From Pseudodesulfovibrio portus (GTDB lineage: Bacteria; Desulfobacterota; Desulfovibrionia; Desulfovibrionales; Desulfovibrionaceae), in the NCBI RefSeq assembly GCF_026000375.1, contig NZ_AP026708.1, positions 2,640,001 to 2,704,000 on the forward strand: 64,000 bases of DNA. Direction: 5' to 3'. Below are positions 1 through 8,769 of the stretch, piece after piece. The position numbers and the translations under genes are program-made. The notes below the pieces were generated by a model. The model made no database searches. It had not been told where the DNA came from and saw only the letters and a list, made by a program, of their open reading frames with translations. How positions within the stretch are numbered: the stretch's first letter is position 1; every line of letters starts with the position of its first letter.

Positions 1-2
1 GC

Positions 3-170
3 GTGTCCGGCGTCTACTTCGCCGCCCTGCTGGTGGAAAACGAAATCCGCGACCAGTGGGACGTCAAGTTCGACGGCCTGGTCCTCGACTTCAACCGCAC
101 GCTCTATCTTGACCCCGAGGTGACCCAGGTTCCCCTGGCTTCCAACGTCAAGATCGCGCCGAAAAAATAG
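3..170 (+). CDS. echD: Ech hydrogenase subunit EchD, C-terminal fragment
   Basis: Only the last 55 codons are present; the gene enters from the left edge of the window. The visible tail (VSGVYFAALLVENEIRD and then a segment ending in KIAPKK) is soluble in character. It sits 9 bases before echE, the position of EchD, the NuoC-like subunit of the membrane-bound Ech hydrogenase. The assignment rests mainly on gene order, because too little protein is visible for a family call on its own. Confidence 0.6.
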   Translation: MSGVYFAALLVENEIRDQWDVKFDGLVLDFNRTLYLDPEVTQVPLASNVKIAPKK

Positions 171-179
171 GGGGCTGAA

Positions 180-1259
180 ATGGCTACTACCGTAATTCCC
201 TTCGGCCCGCAGCATCCCGTCCTCCCGGAGCCGGTCCACCTGACCCTCAAGGTGGAGGACGAGATCGTCAAAGAGGCCATCCCCGCGCTGGGCTACGTCC
301 ACCGCGGCCTGGAGAAGCTGGCCGACATCCGCGACTTCCACCAGATGATCACCGTGTGCGAGCGCGTCTGCGGTATCTGCTCCATGATCCACGGCGCCTG
401 CTACTCGCAGTCCATCGAGGAACTCATGGGCATCGAGATCACCGACCGCGCCAAGCTTTTGCGGGTCATCTGGAGTGAGCTGCACCGCACCCACTCCCAC
501 CTGCTGTGGCTGGGCCTCTTTGCCGACGCCTTCGGCTTCGAGTCCCTGTTCATGCAGTTCTGGAAGATTCGCGAGCGCATCATGGACATCAACGAGGCAA
601 CCGCAGGTTCCCGCGTCATCGTGTCCGTGAACGTCATCGGCGGCGTGCGCGCCGACCTCTCTCCCGATCAGATCCGCTGGATTCTGTCCGAGATCGACAT
701 CGTGGAGAAGGAGACCAAGGCGCTGCAGGACACCATCATGAACGACTACTCGGTCAAGGCCCGCACCGTTGACGTCGGCGTCCTGACCTACGACCAGGCC
801 TACGAACTCGGCGCGGCAGGCCCGACCCTGCGCGGTTCCGGCGTGGCCCAGGACATGCGCATGCTCGGCTACGGCGGTTACGAGTTCCTGGACTTCGAAC
901 CGGTCGTGGAGACCTCCGGCGACTGCTGGGCGCGTTCCACGGTCCGTTTCCGCGAAGTGCTCCAGTCCATCGACCTGGTCCGTCAGGCCATCTCCAAGCT
1001 CCCCGAGGGCGAGCTGGCAGTCAAGGTCAAGGGCAACCCGCCCGAGGGCGAGGTCTACCACCGGGTGGAGCAGCCGCGCGGCGAGTGCGTCTACTACATC
1101 CGCGGCAACGGCACCAAGCATCTGGACCGCTTGCGTATCCGCACCCCCACGTTCGCCAACATCCCGCCGCTTCTGGCGATGATGCCCGGGTGCGAACTGG
1201 CCGACGTGCCGGTCAACGTCCTGTCCATCGACCCGTGCATCAGCTGCACGGAACGCTAG
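180..1259 (+). CDS. echE: Ech hydrogenase large [NiFe] subunit EchE
   Basis: Catalytic subunit of the energy-converting Ech hydrogenase, which couples ferredoxin oxidation/reduction with H2 to ion movement across the membrane from the cytoplasmic side. The two nickel-binding cysteine pairs are visible: C64-G-I-C67 within ERVCGICSMIHG, and C353-x2-C356 within DPCISCTER close to the C-terminus. At 359 residues it has the short size of group 4 (Ech/Nuo-D-like) large subunits rather than periplasmic uptake enzymes. The protein ends three residues after the last cysteine, so there is almost no C-terminal extension to be cleaved by a maturation protease; this is common in EchE. A GGGG-rich ribosome site precedes the ATG. 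It is followed 9 bases later by echF in the same operon. Confidence 0.95.
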   Translation: MATTVIPFGPQHPVLPEPVHLTLKVEDEIVKEAIPALGYVHRGLEKLADIRDFHQMITVCERVCGICSMIHGACYSQSIEELMGIEITDRAKLLRVIWSELHRTHSHLLWLGLFADAFGFESLFMQFWKIRERIMDINEATAGSRVIVSVNVIGGVRADLSPDQIRWILSEIDIVEKETKALQDTIMNDYSVKARTVDVGVLTYDQAYELGAAGPTLRGSGVAQDMRMLGYGGYEFLDFEPVVETSGDCWARSTVRFREVLQSIDLVRQAISKLPEGELAVKVKGNPPEGEVYHRVEQPRGECVYYIRGNGTKHLDRLRIRTPTFANIPPLLAMMPGCELADVPVNVLSIDPCISCTER

Positions 1260-1268
1260 GAGGTTCCC

Positions 1269-1649
1269 ATGCTGTTTACACCCACAGTCGTCAAGAACCT
1301 GCTCAAGAAGCCCGCGACCCGCAACTATCCGTTCGTGGTCCGCGAGCCGTTCCCCAACTTCCGGGGCGAGTTGGTCATCGACATCGACAAGTGCATCTTC
1401 TGCGGCATGTGCTCACGCAAGTGCCCCAGCCAGTGCATCACCGTGGACAAAGAGAAGGGCACCTGGTCCTGCGACCTGCACGCCTGCATCTCCTGCGGCT
1501 ACTGCCGCGACCACTGCCCGACCAAGTGCCTGACCATGAAGGACACGCACCGCAAGCCGCTCACCGAGCGGACCGTCTGGGTCGAGCAGGGCACGCCGCC
1601 CAAGCCCAAGAAGAAAAAAGCCCCCGCCGAGAAGAAGGACGACGAATAG
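1269..1649 (+). CDS. echF: Ech hydrogenase ferredoxin-like subunit EchF
   Basis: Polyferredoxin subunit that passes electrons between soluble ferredoxin and the small subunit of Ech. Two [4Fe-4S] motifs of the CxxCxxCxxxCP type are visible: C42, C45, C48, C52 and C73, C76, C79, C83, with extra cysteines at 56, 68 and 87. The C-terminal 20 residues are lysine-rich (KPKKKKAPAEKKDDE) and probably flexible. A strong AGGAGG site lies just before the ATG, overlapping the end of echE. It is the last gene of the ech operon and is followed by a terminator 24 bases downstream. Confidence 0.95.
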   Translation: MLFTPTVVKNLLKKPATRNYPFVVREPFPNFRGELVIDIDKCIFCGMCSRKCPSQCITVDKEKGTWSCDLHACISCGYCRDHCPTKCLTMKDTHRKPLTERTVWVEQGTPPKPKKKKAPAEKKDDE

Positions 1650-1673
1650 CCTTCCCTCGTGAGGAATAGACAG

Positions 1674-1710
1674 GAAGCCCCGGAGAGCGATCTCCGGGGC
1701 TTCTTCTTTT
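1674..1710 (+). terminator. Rho-independent terminator of the ech operon
   Basis: A perfect 13-bp stem (GAAGCCCCGGAGA with its complement) is closed by a GCGA tetraloop and followed by a T-rich run (TTCTTCTTTT). It ends the ech transcript. Confidence 0.93.
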
Positions 1711-1957
1711 GCTTCCGCGCTCGCGGCGTCGGGGAAAAGGGGGAGCGGGCGTTTGGCATGGCATGGCGGGGCGGCTCGCCGTCGGTCGCCTCCGGCACCC
1801 TGATCGCTCACGGTTTGTATCGGGGGAGGGCGGTAACAGGTCCGTTTTTTTCGGAATCCTGCATTGTGTTTGCGATCGGTTTGGTATAGGCTTTCGTAAT
1901 ATTTACGTATGAATGAATGTTGCATGTCGAGGGTGACATCCTATAGCGAGGTTTGAG
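1711..1957. other. Intergenic stretch between ech terminator and secreted protein gene
   Basis: About 250 bases with no convincing ORF. The last 100 bases are AT-richer than the surroundings and must hold the promoter of the downstream gene, but no good -35/-10 pair with standard spacing could be picked by eye. Confidence 0.4.
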
Positions 1958-2596
1958 ATGAAGAAAATTTGTGCGTTGATCATGCTTGTCATGCTGAGCC
2001 TGCCGTGCGCGGCGCAGGCCTATTACTTCGAGGTGACGTATTTCAACTCGACCTCGGACGCCCTGTCCAACAATGCATCCTGGGACACCCATGGCGACCA
2101 GGTGGATTTCGTGGCAAACGGCATGGATTCCGACAGCAGCTACAGCGGACAGGTCACGGCCCAATTCGTCCTGTACTCGGACTATGGCCGCAACATCGTC
2201 ACCGGCGTGAACGCCACCCTGACGGACATCTCCAACTACTTCGCCTACACGCCGGACACGCCCTACCTGTCCGTGACCAGCACGTTCGATCTTTCCGAGC
2301 CCATGGGAGAGTGGGTTTCCGTGCTGTCGGATACCTACTCCGAAGAGATTTCCGCCGGGGGCAGCTCCCTGTCGGCGACCAGCCTCGAGTATTACGACCT
2401 GATGCTCATCACCGGCATGACGTACCAGCTGGTGTTCACCTATGAGAGCATGTCGACCGGCCCGTTCTCGACGGCCAACCGGGAGATTTCCATCGACATC
2501 AATCAGGAAGACATGCCCACGCCCATCCCCGGCGCTGTCTGGCTGCTGGGCACCGGCCTGGTCGGCCTGGTCGGCCTGCGCAGGAAGCTCGGTTAG
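1958..2596 (+). CDS. Secreted protein with PEP-CTERM-like C-terminal anchor, function unknown
   Basis: A 212-residue protein with a clear signal peptide (MKKICALIMLVMLSLPCAAQA, cut probably after the second AQA-like motif). The body is rich in Ser, Thr, Tyr and Asp and poor in Lys, like many exported beta-rich proteins. The C-terminus has a short Pro-Gly motif (PTPIPGAVWLL), a hydrophobic helix (LGTGLVGLVGL) and a basic end (RRKLG). That is the tripartite layout of the PEP-CTERM / VPxPGAxWL sorting signals handled by exosortase-type systems in deltaproteobacteria. No enzymatic motif was recognised. The start is supported by a GAGG about 6 bases upstream. It is a single-gene unit with its own terminator. 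The exosortase, if present, is outside this window. Confidence 0.7.
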   Translation: MKKICALIMLVMLSLPCAAQAYYFEVTYFNSTSDALSNNASWDTHGDQVDFVANGMDSDSSYSGQVTAQFVLYSDYGRNIVTGVNATLTDISNYFAYTPDTPYLSVTSTFDLSEPMGEWVSVLSDTYSEEISAGGSSLSATSLEYYDLMLITGMTYQLVFTYESMSTGPFSTANREISIDINQEDMPTPIPGAVWLLGTGLVGLVGLRRKLG

Positions 2597-2618
2597 CCCT
2601 TTCCGGAACAAATGAAAC

Positions 2619-2649
2619 AAAACCCCGACTCCTTGGAGCCGGGGTTTTT
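2619..2649. terminator. Bidirectional intrinsic terminator
   Basis: The stem AAAACCCCG/CGGGGTTTT with a partly paired CTCC..GGAG top has A and T runs on both sides, so it can stop the secreted-protein transcript from the left and the chemoreceptor transcript from the right. Confidence 0.85.
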
Positions 2650-2682
2650 CGTGTCCATGATAGGCCGTTATAGCATGGGCGG

Positions 2683-4683
2683 CTAGAACTTCTCGAAGTC
2701 GTTGTCGTCCGAGTCGTACAGTTCCAGGTCTATGCCGCCCTCGTCCGGTTGCGAAGTGGCTTGGGGCAGCGGTTGCGGGGGGCGGGCCGGGGCCATGCGG
2801 GTGGTCGTGGTCGGGGGCCGTTGCGTCCTGCGGCGGCCCTGGGTCTGGTTTACCTTGAAGAAGGAGATGATCTGCTGCAAACCATGTGCTTGGTTGGCCA
2901 GATCCGCCGAAGTGGAGGCCATCTCCTCGGAAGCCGAGGCATTTTGCTGGACCACCTGGTCGAGTTGCTGCAGGGCTGAATTGATCTGCTCGGCCCCGGT
3001 GTACTGCTCGTTGCCCGCCGTTGTAATTTCCTGGATCAGTTCGGCGGTCTTCTCGATGTCCGGGACCATTTCCTTGAGCAGGGTACCCGCCTTTTCGGCT
3101 ACCTCCATACTTGAGGACGAGAGTTCGCTGATCTCGGCGGCGGCTTGGCCGCTTCGTTCCGCCAGCTTGCGTACCTCTGCGGCGACCACCGCGAAGCCTT
3201 TGCCGTGCTCCCCTGCGCGGGCTGCTTCGATGGCCGCGTTCAGGGCGAGCAGGTTGGTCTGTCGGGCGATCTCCTCGACGATGGATATCTTTTCCGCGAT
3301 TTCGCGCATGGCCGACACGGTTTCGGTGACGGCCGTACCGCCCACTTTGGCGTTTTCGGCCGCCTTGGTGGCGATGCGATCGGTCTCCTGTGCATTCTCG
3401 GCATTGGCCCGGATGTTGGAGGTCATTTCCTCCATGGAGGCGGAAACCTCTTCCAGAGACGCGGCCTGCTTGGTCGCGCCGTCCGACAGGGATGCCGACG
3501 TGCCGGAGAGTTCCTCGCTGCCCGAGGCCACGTGCTCACTGCCGACGGCCACCTGGGCTACGATGTCGGAGAGCTTGTCGCACATGGTGTTGAAGGCCCG
3601 GAACATCGTGCCCATGTCGTCCTTGCGGTCTGCGGCCAGACGGGAGGTGTAGTCCCCTCCGACCGCCAGGTTCAGGACCCTCACGATTTCACCCAGCGGA
3701 CGGATGAGCAGGCCATTCATGTAGAACCACATGAGTACACCGATGACCGCCAGGGCGAGGAGGGAGAGAAGAGTGGCATTGATGGCGTTCGACCAGACCG
3801 GGGCCATTATTTCTGCGGTTTCGATCAGGGCGATGAACTTCCATTTGAGGACCGGTGAAGTGTGGACGACCGCCTTGTGCGCCACGCCGCTGATGTCTCC
3901 ATCTAGGGAACCGCCGGCCATGACAAAGGCCTTGCTGTACAGCTCGTCGCCCAATTCTTCGACATTCTTGAAGTTGTTGTCGGGGGTCCTGGGGTCGGCG
4001 ATGACCACGCCGTCGTCCTGGATCATCATGACGTAGCCGGTCTCGCCCAGTTTGACCTGCTCGATGAGCTTGGTGAGCTGCGCCAGGGAAATGTCCATGG
4101 CCGTTACGCCCACGACCCCGCCGTCGGCGAGCACGGCCTTGCCCGTGCTGACCATGGCGTCGCCGGTTGTGGACACGTACGCCTTGGATATGACGGGCTT
4201 GCCGGGATTGTCGGCAGCCGCCTTGTACCAGGGACGCTTGCGAGGGTCATAGCCTGCGGGCATGAGGTCGTCCCCGCCTATGATGAAGCCCCCTTTGCTG
4301 GTGCCCACGTAGCAGTCCTTGTAACTTGGGTGGGACTTGAGGATCATCTGGTAGAAACCTCGAATATCCCTGCCTAGGGGGTCTTCAGGGCCGGGATCGT
4401 TGGTCGGGTATTCCATGTTCGGATCAAGGAAATTGCCCTGGATCTCTTCCACCCGTTTGGCCCTGGGATCTTCGGCCATCATGACCGTGTTGTTCAGGGC
4501 TTCCTGCATATATGTGGCGATGGTGCCGTCGATGTGTTCTAACTGTCCCGCCGCCGAGGAGGTGCTGTACTCCACGGAGTCGTTGTAAATGGAGGTCAGG
4601 CTGACGGAAAGGATCGAAACACAGAGCAGAACGAGCGCTGCGGTAAACGAAACGAGAATTTTGGTTCGGACACTCAAAGTCAT
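2683..4683 (-). CDS. Methyl-accepting chemotaxis protein with Cache sensor
   Basis: Transmembrane chemoreceptor of 666 residues. Order: first membrane helix (about 10-30), a roughly 270-residue periplasmic double-Cache-like domain with the typical segment [20 protein letters not shown], a second membrane helix (about 300-322), HAMP, then the cytoplasmic signalling hairpin with the strongly conserved tip [20 protein letters not shown]. The C-terminus is Pro/Gln-rich and ends DDNDFEKF. The start at 4683 was chosen because AAAGGAGGG lies 6 bases before it; an upstream in-frame ATG 12 codons earlier lacks a ribosome site. The Cache domain suggests small organic acids or amino acids as ligands, but the ligand cannot be read from the sequence. 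Confidence 0.93.
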   Translation of the reverse strand: MTLSVRTKILVSFTAALVLLCVSILSVSLTSIYNDSVEYSTSSAAGQLEHIDGTIATYMQEALNNTVMMAEDPRAKRVEEIQGNFLDPNMEYPTNDPGPEDPLGRDIRGFYQMILKSHPSYKDCYVGTSKGGFIIGGDDLMPAGYDPRKRPWYKAAADNPGKPVISKAYVSTTGDAMVSTGKAVLADGGVVGVTAMDISLAQLTKLIEQVKLGETGYVMMIQDDGVVIADPRTPDNNFKNVEELGDELYSKAFVMAGGSLDGDISGVAHKAVVHTSPVLKWKFIALIETAEIMAPVWSNAINATLLSLLALAVIGVLMWFYMNGLLIRPLGEIVRVLNLAVGGDYTSRLAADRKDDMGTMFRAFNTMCDKLSDIVAQVAVGSEHVASGSEELSGTSASLSDGATKQAASLEEVSASMEEMTSNIRANAENAQETDRIATKAAENAKVGGTAVTETVSAMREIAEKISIVEEIARQTNLLALNAAIEAARAGEHGKGFAVVAAEVRKLAERSGQAAAEISELSSSSMEVAEKAGTLLKEMVPDIEKTAELIQEITTAGNEQYTGAEQINSALQQLDQVVQQNASASEEMASTSADLANQAHGLQQIISFFKVNQTQGRRRTQRPPTTTTRMAPARPPQPLPQATSQPDEGGIDLELYDSDDNDFEKF

Positions 4684-4825
4684 TGAGCCCTCCTTTTTAG
4701 TAATGAATGTCTTGAACAAAAATAAGATTGATCATGTCGGTGTACCATTATTAATGTGAGGTACGGCGTTGTTTGGTTTCCCGCGCTTGGCTTGCGGGGC
4801 GAAATTGCGTAACGTGCCATTCCTC
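4684..4825. other. Divergent promoter region, chemoreceptor / ispG
   Basis: About 140 bases separate the divergent chemoreceptor and ispG. The left half is AT-rich (including ATTATTAATG) and probably contains both promoters. No palindromic operator was noticed. Confidence 0.35.
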
Positions 4826-5893
4826 ATGGAACGGAAGCAGACAAGAGTGGTGAACGTGGGCGCCGTGGGCATCGGCGGAGACAACCCCGTGCGGGTCCAG
4901 TCCATGTGCAACACCGATACCCGCGACGTGTTGTCCACGGTGGCGCAGATCAACCGGCTGGCCGAGGCAGGGTGCGAGATCGTGCGTCTGGCCGTGCCCG
5001 ACGACAAGGCCGCCTCGGTGCTGGCGGACATCCGCCGGGAGTCGCCGGTGCCGCTCATCGCGGACATCCATTTCGACTACCGGCTGGCCCTGGCCGCCGT
5101 GGAGGCGGGATTTGACGGGCTGCGCATCAACCCCGGCAACATCGGGGACGAGCGCAAGGTGGACGCCGTGGTGCGGGCCGCCCAGGGGGCGAAGCTCCCC
5201 ATCCGCATCGGCGTCAACGGCGGGTCCCTGGAAAAGGACCTGCTCCGCCAGTACGGCGGGCCCACGCCCGAGGCCATGGTCGAGTCCGGGTTGCGCCATG
5301 TGGCCATGCTGGAAAAGCGCGGTTTCCATGACATCAAGATTTCGCTTAAGACCTCGTCGGTCATGAAAACCATCGCCGCCTACCGGCTCATGAGCGACAA
5401 GGTGGATTACCCGCTGCACATCGGCATCACCGAGGCCGGGACCCTGGTGCGCGGAGCGGTCAAATCCGCCGTGGGCCTCGGCATCCTGCTTCATGAGGGC
5501 ATCGGCGACACTCTGCGCGTTTCCCTGACCCATGACCCGGTGGCCGAGATCGGCGTGGCCTATGAAATCCTGCGCGCCCTGAACCTGCGCGAACGCGGCC
5601 CGGAGATCATCTCCTGCCCCACCTGCGGGCGTACGGAGATCGGGCTCATCGAGCTGGCCGAGCAGGTGGAGGAAGCGTTGCGCGGGGTGGAGGACGTCTT
5701 CACCGTGGCCGTCATGGGGTGCGTGGTCAACGGGCCGGGCGAGGCGAAAGAGGCGGATATAGGCATTGCCGGGGGCCGTGACCTGGGCATCATCTTCCGC
5801 AAGGGCGAGGTGGTGCGCAAGGTCAAGGGCAACGAGAACCTGCTGCCCGAGTTCATGAAAGAGATAGAGAAATTTCTCGAAGAAAGGAGATAA
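4826..5893 (+). CDS. ispG: 4-hydroxy-3-methylbut-2-enyl diphosphate synthase (flavodoxin/ferredoxin type) IspG
   Basis: Sixth-step MEP pathway enzyme that reductively opens MEcPP to HMBPP using a [4Fe-4S] cluster in the cytoplasm. The N-terminal TIM-barrel signature [12 protein letters not shown]-like segment (here [12 protein letters not shown]) and the C-terminal cluster region [12 protein letters not shown], with [16 protein letters not shown] after it, are all present. Length, 355 residues, fits the short bacterial form. The start is uncertain: the ATG at 4826 gives the usual N-terminus, while the frame stays open to a TTG at 4769; neither has a strong ribosome site. It is followed after 2 bases by proS, so the two are surely co-transcribed. 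Confidence 0.95.
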   Translation: MERKQTRVVNVGAVGIGGDNPVRVQSMCNTDTRDVLSTVAQINRLAEAGCEIVRLAVPDDKAASVLADIRRESPVPLIADIHFDYRLALAAVEAGFDGLRINPGNIGDERKVDAVVRAAQGAKLPIRIGVNGGSLEKDLLRQYGGPTPEAMVESGLRHVAMLEKRGFHDIKISLKTSSVMKTIAAYRLMSDKVDYPLHIGITEAGTLVRGAVKSAVGLGILLHEGIGDTLRVSLTHDPVAEIGVAYEILRALNLRERGPEIISCPTCGRTEIGLIELAEQVEEALRGVEDVFTVAVMGCVVNGPGEAKEADIGIAGGRDLGIIFRKGEVVRKVKGNENLLPEFMKEIEKFLEERR

Positions 5894-5895
5894 GA

Positions 5896-7638
5896 GTGCG
5901 GCTTTCCAAGTATTACGTTCCGACCCTCAAGGAGGACCCGGCCGACGCCGAGGTCGTTTCCCACAAGCTTCTGATGCGCGCGGGCATGATCCGCAAGCTG
6001 ACCAGCGGCATTTACAACTACCTGCCGCTTGGGCTGCGGTCCATCAACAAGGTGGCCAAGATCGTGCGCGAGGAGATGGACCGGGCCGGGGCCATGGAAG
6101 TCCTGCTGCCCACGGTCCAGCCCGCCGACCTGTGGAAGGAGACCGGCCGCTGGGAGTACTACGGCAAGGAACTGCTCCGGTTCAAGGACCGGCACGACCG
6201 CGACTACTGCCTCGGACCCACCCACGAAGAGGTCATCACCGACCTGGTGCGCGGCGAGATCAAGTCCTACAAACAGCTGCCCGTCAACCTGTACCAGGTC
6301 CAGACCAAGTTCCGCGACGAGATCCGTCCCCGGTTCGGCCTCATGCGCGGCCGCGAGTTCATCATGAAGGACGCCTACTCCTTCGACAAGGACGAGGAAG
6401 GCGCGGAAAAATCCTATTTCGACATGTTCGAGGCGTACAAGGCCGCGTTCTCCCGCATCGGCCTGCGCTTCAAGCCGGTTCAGGCGGACTCCGGGGCCAT
6501 CGGCGGCGACTTCTCCCACGAGTTCATGGTCCTGGCCGATACCGGCGAGGACACCATCGCCTCCTGCAGGTCCTGCGAGTTCGGTGCCAACCTGGAAAAG
6601 GCCAAGGTGGCCGTACCCGACGGCCCGGACATGACGGGCGCGGGCTGCCCGGCCATGGAAGACGTGGCCACCCCCGGCGCGCACACCGTGGAAGAGGTCT
6701 GCGATTTCCTGTCCATCACCCCGGACAAGCTGATCAAGACGCTTCTTTTCGTGGTGGACGGCAAGCCCGTGGCCGGTCTGGTGCGCGGCGACCGTGAGCT
6801 GAACGACATCAAGCTGCGCAATCTGGTGGGCGGCAACGAGATCGAATTCGCCGACGAGGCCCTGGTCGGGAAGCTGACCAACGCCCCGATCGGGTTCGCC
6901 GGTCCCGCAGGCCTGGACAAGGACGTTCCCGTCTACGCCGACAGCGAACTCAAGCTCGCCACCGACTGGGTGGCCGGGGCCAACAAGGGCGACACCCACG
7001 TCACCCACCTGTCCCTGGGCCGTGACTGTGCCGTGGCCGAATACGCCGACCTGCGCGTCATCGAGCCCACCGATCCCTGCCCGGAATGCGGCGGCGCCAT
7101 CGAGTTCACCAAGGGCATCGAGGTGGGGCACGTGTTCAAGCTCGGCCTCAAGTATTCCGAGAAGATGGAAGCCACCTTCCTGGACGAGAACGGCAAGACC
7201 AGGCCCATGGTCATGGGCTGCTACGGCATCGGCGTGTCCCGCATCGTGGCCTCGGCCATCGAGCAGAACTATGATGAGAACGGCTGCATCTTCCCGCCGT
7301 CCATCGCCCCGTTCGAGGTCTGCCTGATCTCGCTCGGCGGCAAGGACCAGGACGTGGCCGACAAGGCCGAGGAGCTGTACGCCGAGATCATGAAGATGGG
7401 CGTGGACGCGGCCTTCGACGACCGCAAGGAACGCCCGGGCGTCAAGTTCGCCGAGGCCGATCTCATCGGCTACCCCATGCAGCTCGTGCTGGGCGGCAAG
7501 GGGCTCAAGAGCGGCATCATCGAAGCCAAGGACCGCAAGACCGGCGAAAAGATCGAGCTGCCCCTCGACGGTTTCGCCGAGGCCTTCGCCTCCTGGCGCA
7601 AGCAGATCTGGAATAATTGGGGCCTGAGCATAGACTAG
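5896..7638 (+). CDS. proS: Prolyl-tRNA synthetase, bacterial type with editing domain
   Basis: Charges tRNA-Pro in the cytoplasm. At 580 residues it is the long bacterial ProRS. The N-terminal class II core carries [14 protein letters not shown] and [18 protein letters not shown]. The middle part (about 230-390) is the INS/YbaK-like editing insert that removes Ala-tRNA-Pro. The C-terminal anticodon-binding domain starts near residue 470 and has [18 protein letters not shown]. The start is GTG at 5896, with AAAGGAGA 8 bases upstream inside the end of ispG. A terminator follows 25 bases after the stop. Confidence 0.97.
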   Translation: MRLSKYYVPTLKEDPADAEVVSHKLLMRAGMIRKLTSGIYNYLPLGLRSINKVAKIVREEMDRAGAMEVLLPTVQPADLWKETGRWEYYGKELLRFKDRHDRDYCLGPTHEEVITDLVRGEIKSYKQLPVNLYQVQTKFRDEIRPRFGLMRGREFIMKDAYSFDKDEEGAEKSYFDMFEAYKAAFSRIGLRFKPVQADSGAIGGDFSHEFMVLADTGEDTIASCRSCEFGANLEKAKVAVPDGPDMTGAGCPAMEDVATPGAHTVEEVCDFLSITPDKLIKTLLFVVDGKPVAGLVRGDRELNDIKLRNLVGGNEIEFADEALVGKLTNAPIGFAGPAGLDKDVPVYADSELKLATDWVAGANKGDTHVTHLSLGRDCAVAEYADLRVIEPTDPCPECGGAIEFTKGIEVGHVFKLGLKYSEKMEATFLDENGKTRPMVMGCYGIGVSRIVASAIEQNYDENGCIFPPSIAPFEVCLISLGGKDQDVADKAEELYAEIMKMGVDAAFDDRKERPGVKFAEADLIGYPMQLVLGGKGLKSGIIEAKDRKTGEKIELPLDGFAEAFASWRKQIWNNWGLSID

Positions 7639-7663
7639 GTTCCGTACGTATAGTGGTTTTATA

Positions 7664-7695
7664 CCCCCGGCGCGGAACACCGCGCCGGGTTTTTT
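7664..7695 (+). terminator. Rho-independent terminator after proS
   Basis: A perfect 10-bp stem CCCGGCGCGG / CCGCGCCGGG with an AACA loop is followed directly by six T. Confidence 0.92.
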
Positions 7696-7699
7696 GTTT

Positions 7700-7811
7700 G
7701 CCTCCGGCGGCCGGGGGAAGGGGAGGAAAAACCTTTCGAGAAAGGTTCTTTCCTCCCCTTCCCCCGGACCCCCATCCCCTCCTTTTCCAAATCTTTTTGG
7801 GGCGCTTCGCG
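7700..7811 (+). repeat. GC-rich palindromic interspersed repeat, copy 1
   Basis: The element starts GCCTCCGGCGGCC, runs through a large hairpin (GGGGGAAGGGGAGG against CCTCCCCTTCCCCC, with the inner palindrome AACCTTTCGAGAAAGGTT), continues with GGACCCCCATCCCCTCC and ends near CTTTTTGG and GCTTCGCG. The same order of blocks recurs inverted at 8649-8764 and in shortened form at 58763-58810. It lies between the proS terminator and the LysE gene. Confidence 0.85.
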
Positions 7812-7959
7812 AGGTGGGGGACGTGGTCGACGGACTTCGCCGAAGGCGCGACAAAAAGCTTTGGAAGGGGAGTCCAGAGGCATCCCCCCTGCTTTCCGGT
7901 TGAAGCGTGTGGTTGGGGGTGGTAGGTTGCAACTGACCGGATATTTTAAGGAGAGAACA

Positions 7960-8574
7960 ATGACACTTGAAAGCGGCATCGCGTTGGCTCTGGCCACCCT
8001 GGTCTTCGCACTGATTCCCGGGCCTGGCATTTCCGCCGTGGTGGCTCAGTCCCTGGCGCGCGGCTTCAAGGCCGGGGCGTCCTTCACCGCCGGGCTGGCC
8101 TGCGGCGATACCATCTATCTGCTGACGGCCCTGTTCGGCATGGGCTGGGTGGCCTCGCAGATCGGCCCGTATTTCGTGATCCTCAAGTGGGCGGGCGCGG
8201 CCTATCTCGTCTACCTCGGCGTCCGTTGCTGGCTGGCCACTCCCCCGGCGGGCAACACCACGGCCTGCGTGGAGCCGGTGAACGCGGGCCGCAGCTACCT
8301 GGCCGGCCTGTGCGTGACTGCGGGCAACCCCAAGGCCATCGCCTTCTATTGCGGGTTCCTGCCCGGTTTCGTGGACATGCAGGCCCTGACCCCCAAGGAT
8401 ATCGTGCTGGTGGTCTCCATCATCCTGCCCATCATCTTCTCGGTGCCCATGGGCTACGCCTGGCTGGCCTCGCGCGGCCGCAGCGCCATACGCTCCACCA
8501 AACTGTGGAAGGCCATGAACCGGACCGCCGGAACCGTCATGATCGGCGCGGGCGTGGCCGTGGCGTCCAAGTAG
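7960..8574 (+). CDS. LysE/RhtB family amino-acid exporter
   Basis: Inner-membrane exporter of 204 residues with about six hydrophobic segments. The N-terminal family signature is plain: ALIPGPGISAVVAQSLARG, followed by GLACGDTIYLL. RhtB/LysE proteins pump out amino acids such as homoserine, threonine or lysine; the substrate here cannot be told. The start at 7960 was preferred over an open frame reaching 7861 because AAGGAGAG is 6 bases upstream and the signature aligns as in the family. It is a single gene between two copies of the GC-rich repeat. Confidence 0.88.
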   Translation: MTLESGIALALATLVFALIPGPGISAVVAQSLARGFKAGASFTAGLACGDTIYLLTALFGMGWVASQIGPYFVILKWAGAAYLVYLGVRCWLATPPAGNTTACVEPVNAGRSYLAGLCVTAGNPKAIAFYCGFLPGFVDMQALTPKDIVLVVSIILPIIFSVPMGYAWLASRGRSAIRSTKLWKAMNRTAGTVMIGAGVAVASK

Positions 8575-8648
8575 GCTTTGTCTTTTCCGCGATTTTGATT
8601 ACCCTGCAACAATAACAAGAAACAACAGCGCCCCCGCCCCGCACCGCC

Positions 8649-8764
8649 CGCGAAGCGGATATAAAAAGTTTAGGAAAGGAGAGGGGATGGGGGTCCGGGG
8701 GAAGGGGAGAGGGACAACCCTTTTCAAAGGGGTTCCCTCTCCCCTTCCCCCGGCCGCCGGAGGC
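8649..8764 (-). repeat. GC-rich palindromic interspersed repeat, copy 2 (inverted)
   Basis: Read on the minus strand this matches copy 1 block by block: GCCTCCGGCGGCCGGGGGAA, a large hairpin with an inner A/T-containing palindrome, GGACCCCCATCCCCTC, then CTTTTT and GCTTCGCG. The plus-strand end of the element (CCGGAGG) supplies the ribosome-binding site of xseA, 6 bases before its TTG start. Confidence 0.85.
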
Positions 8765-8769
8765 ATCCC

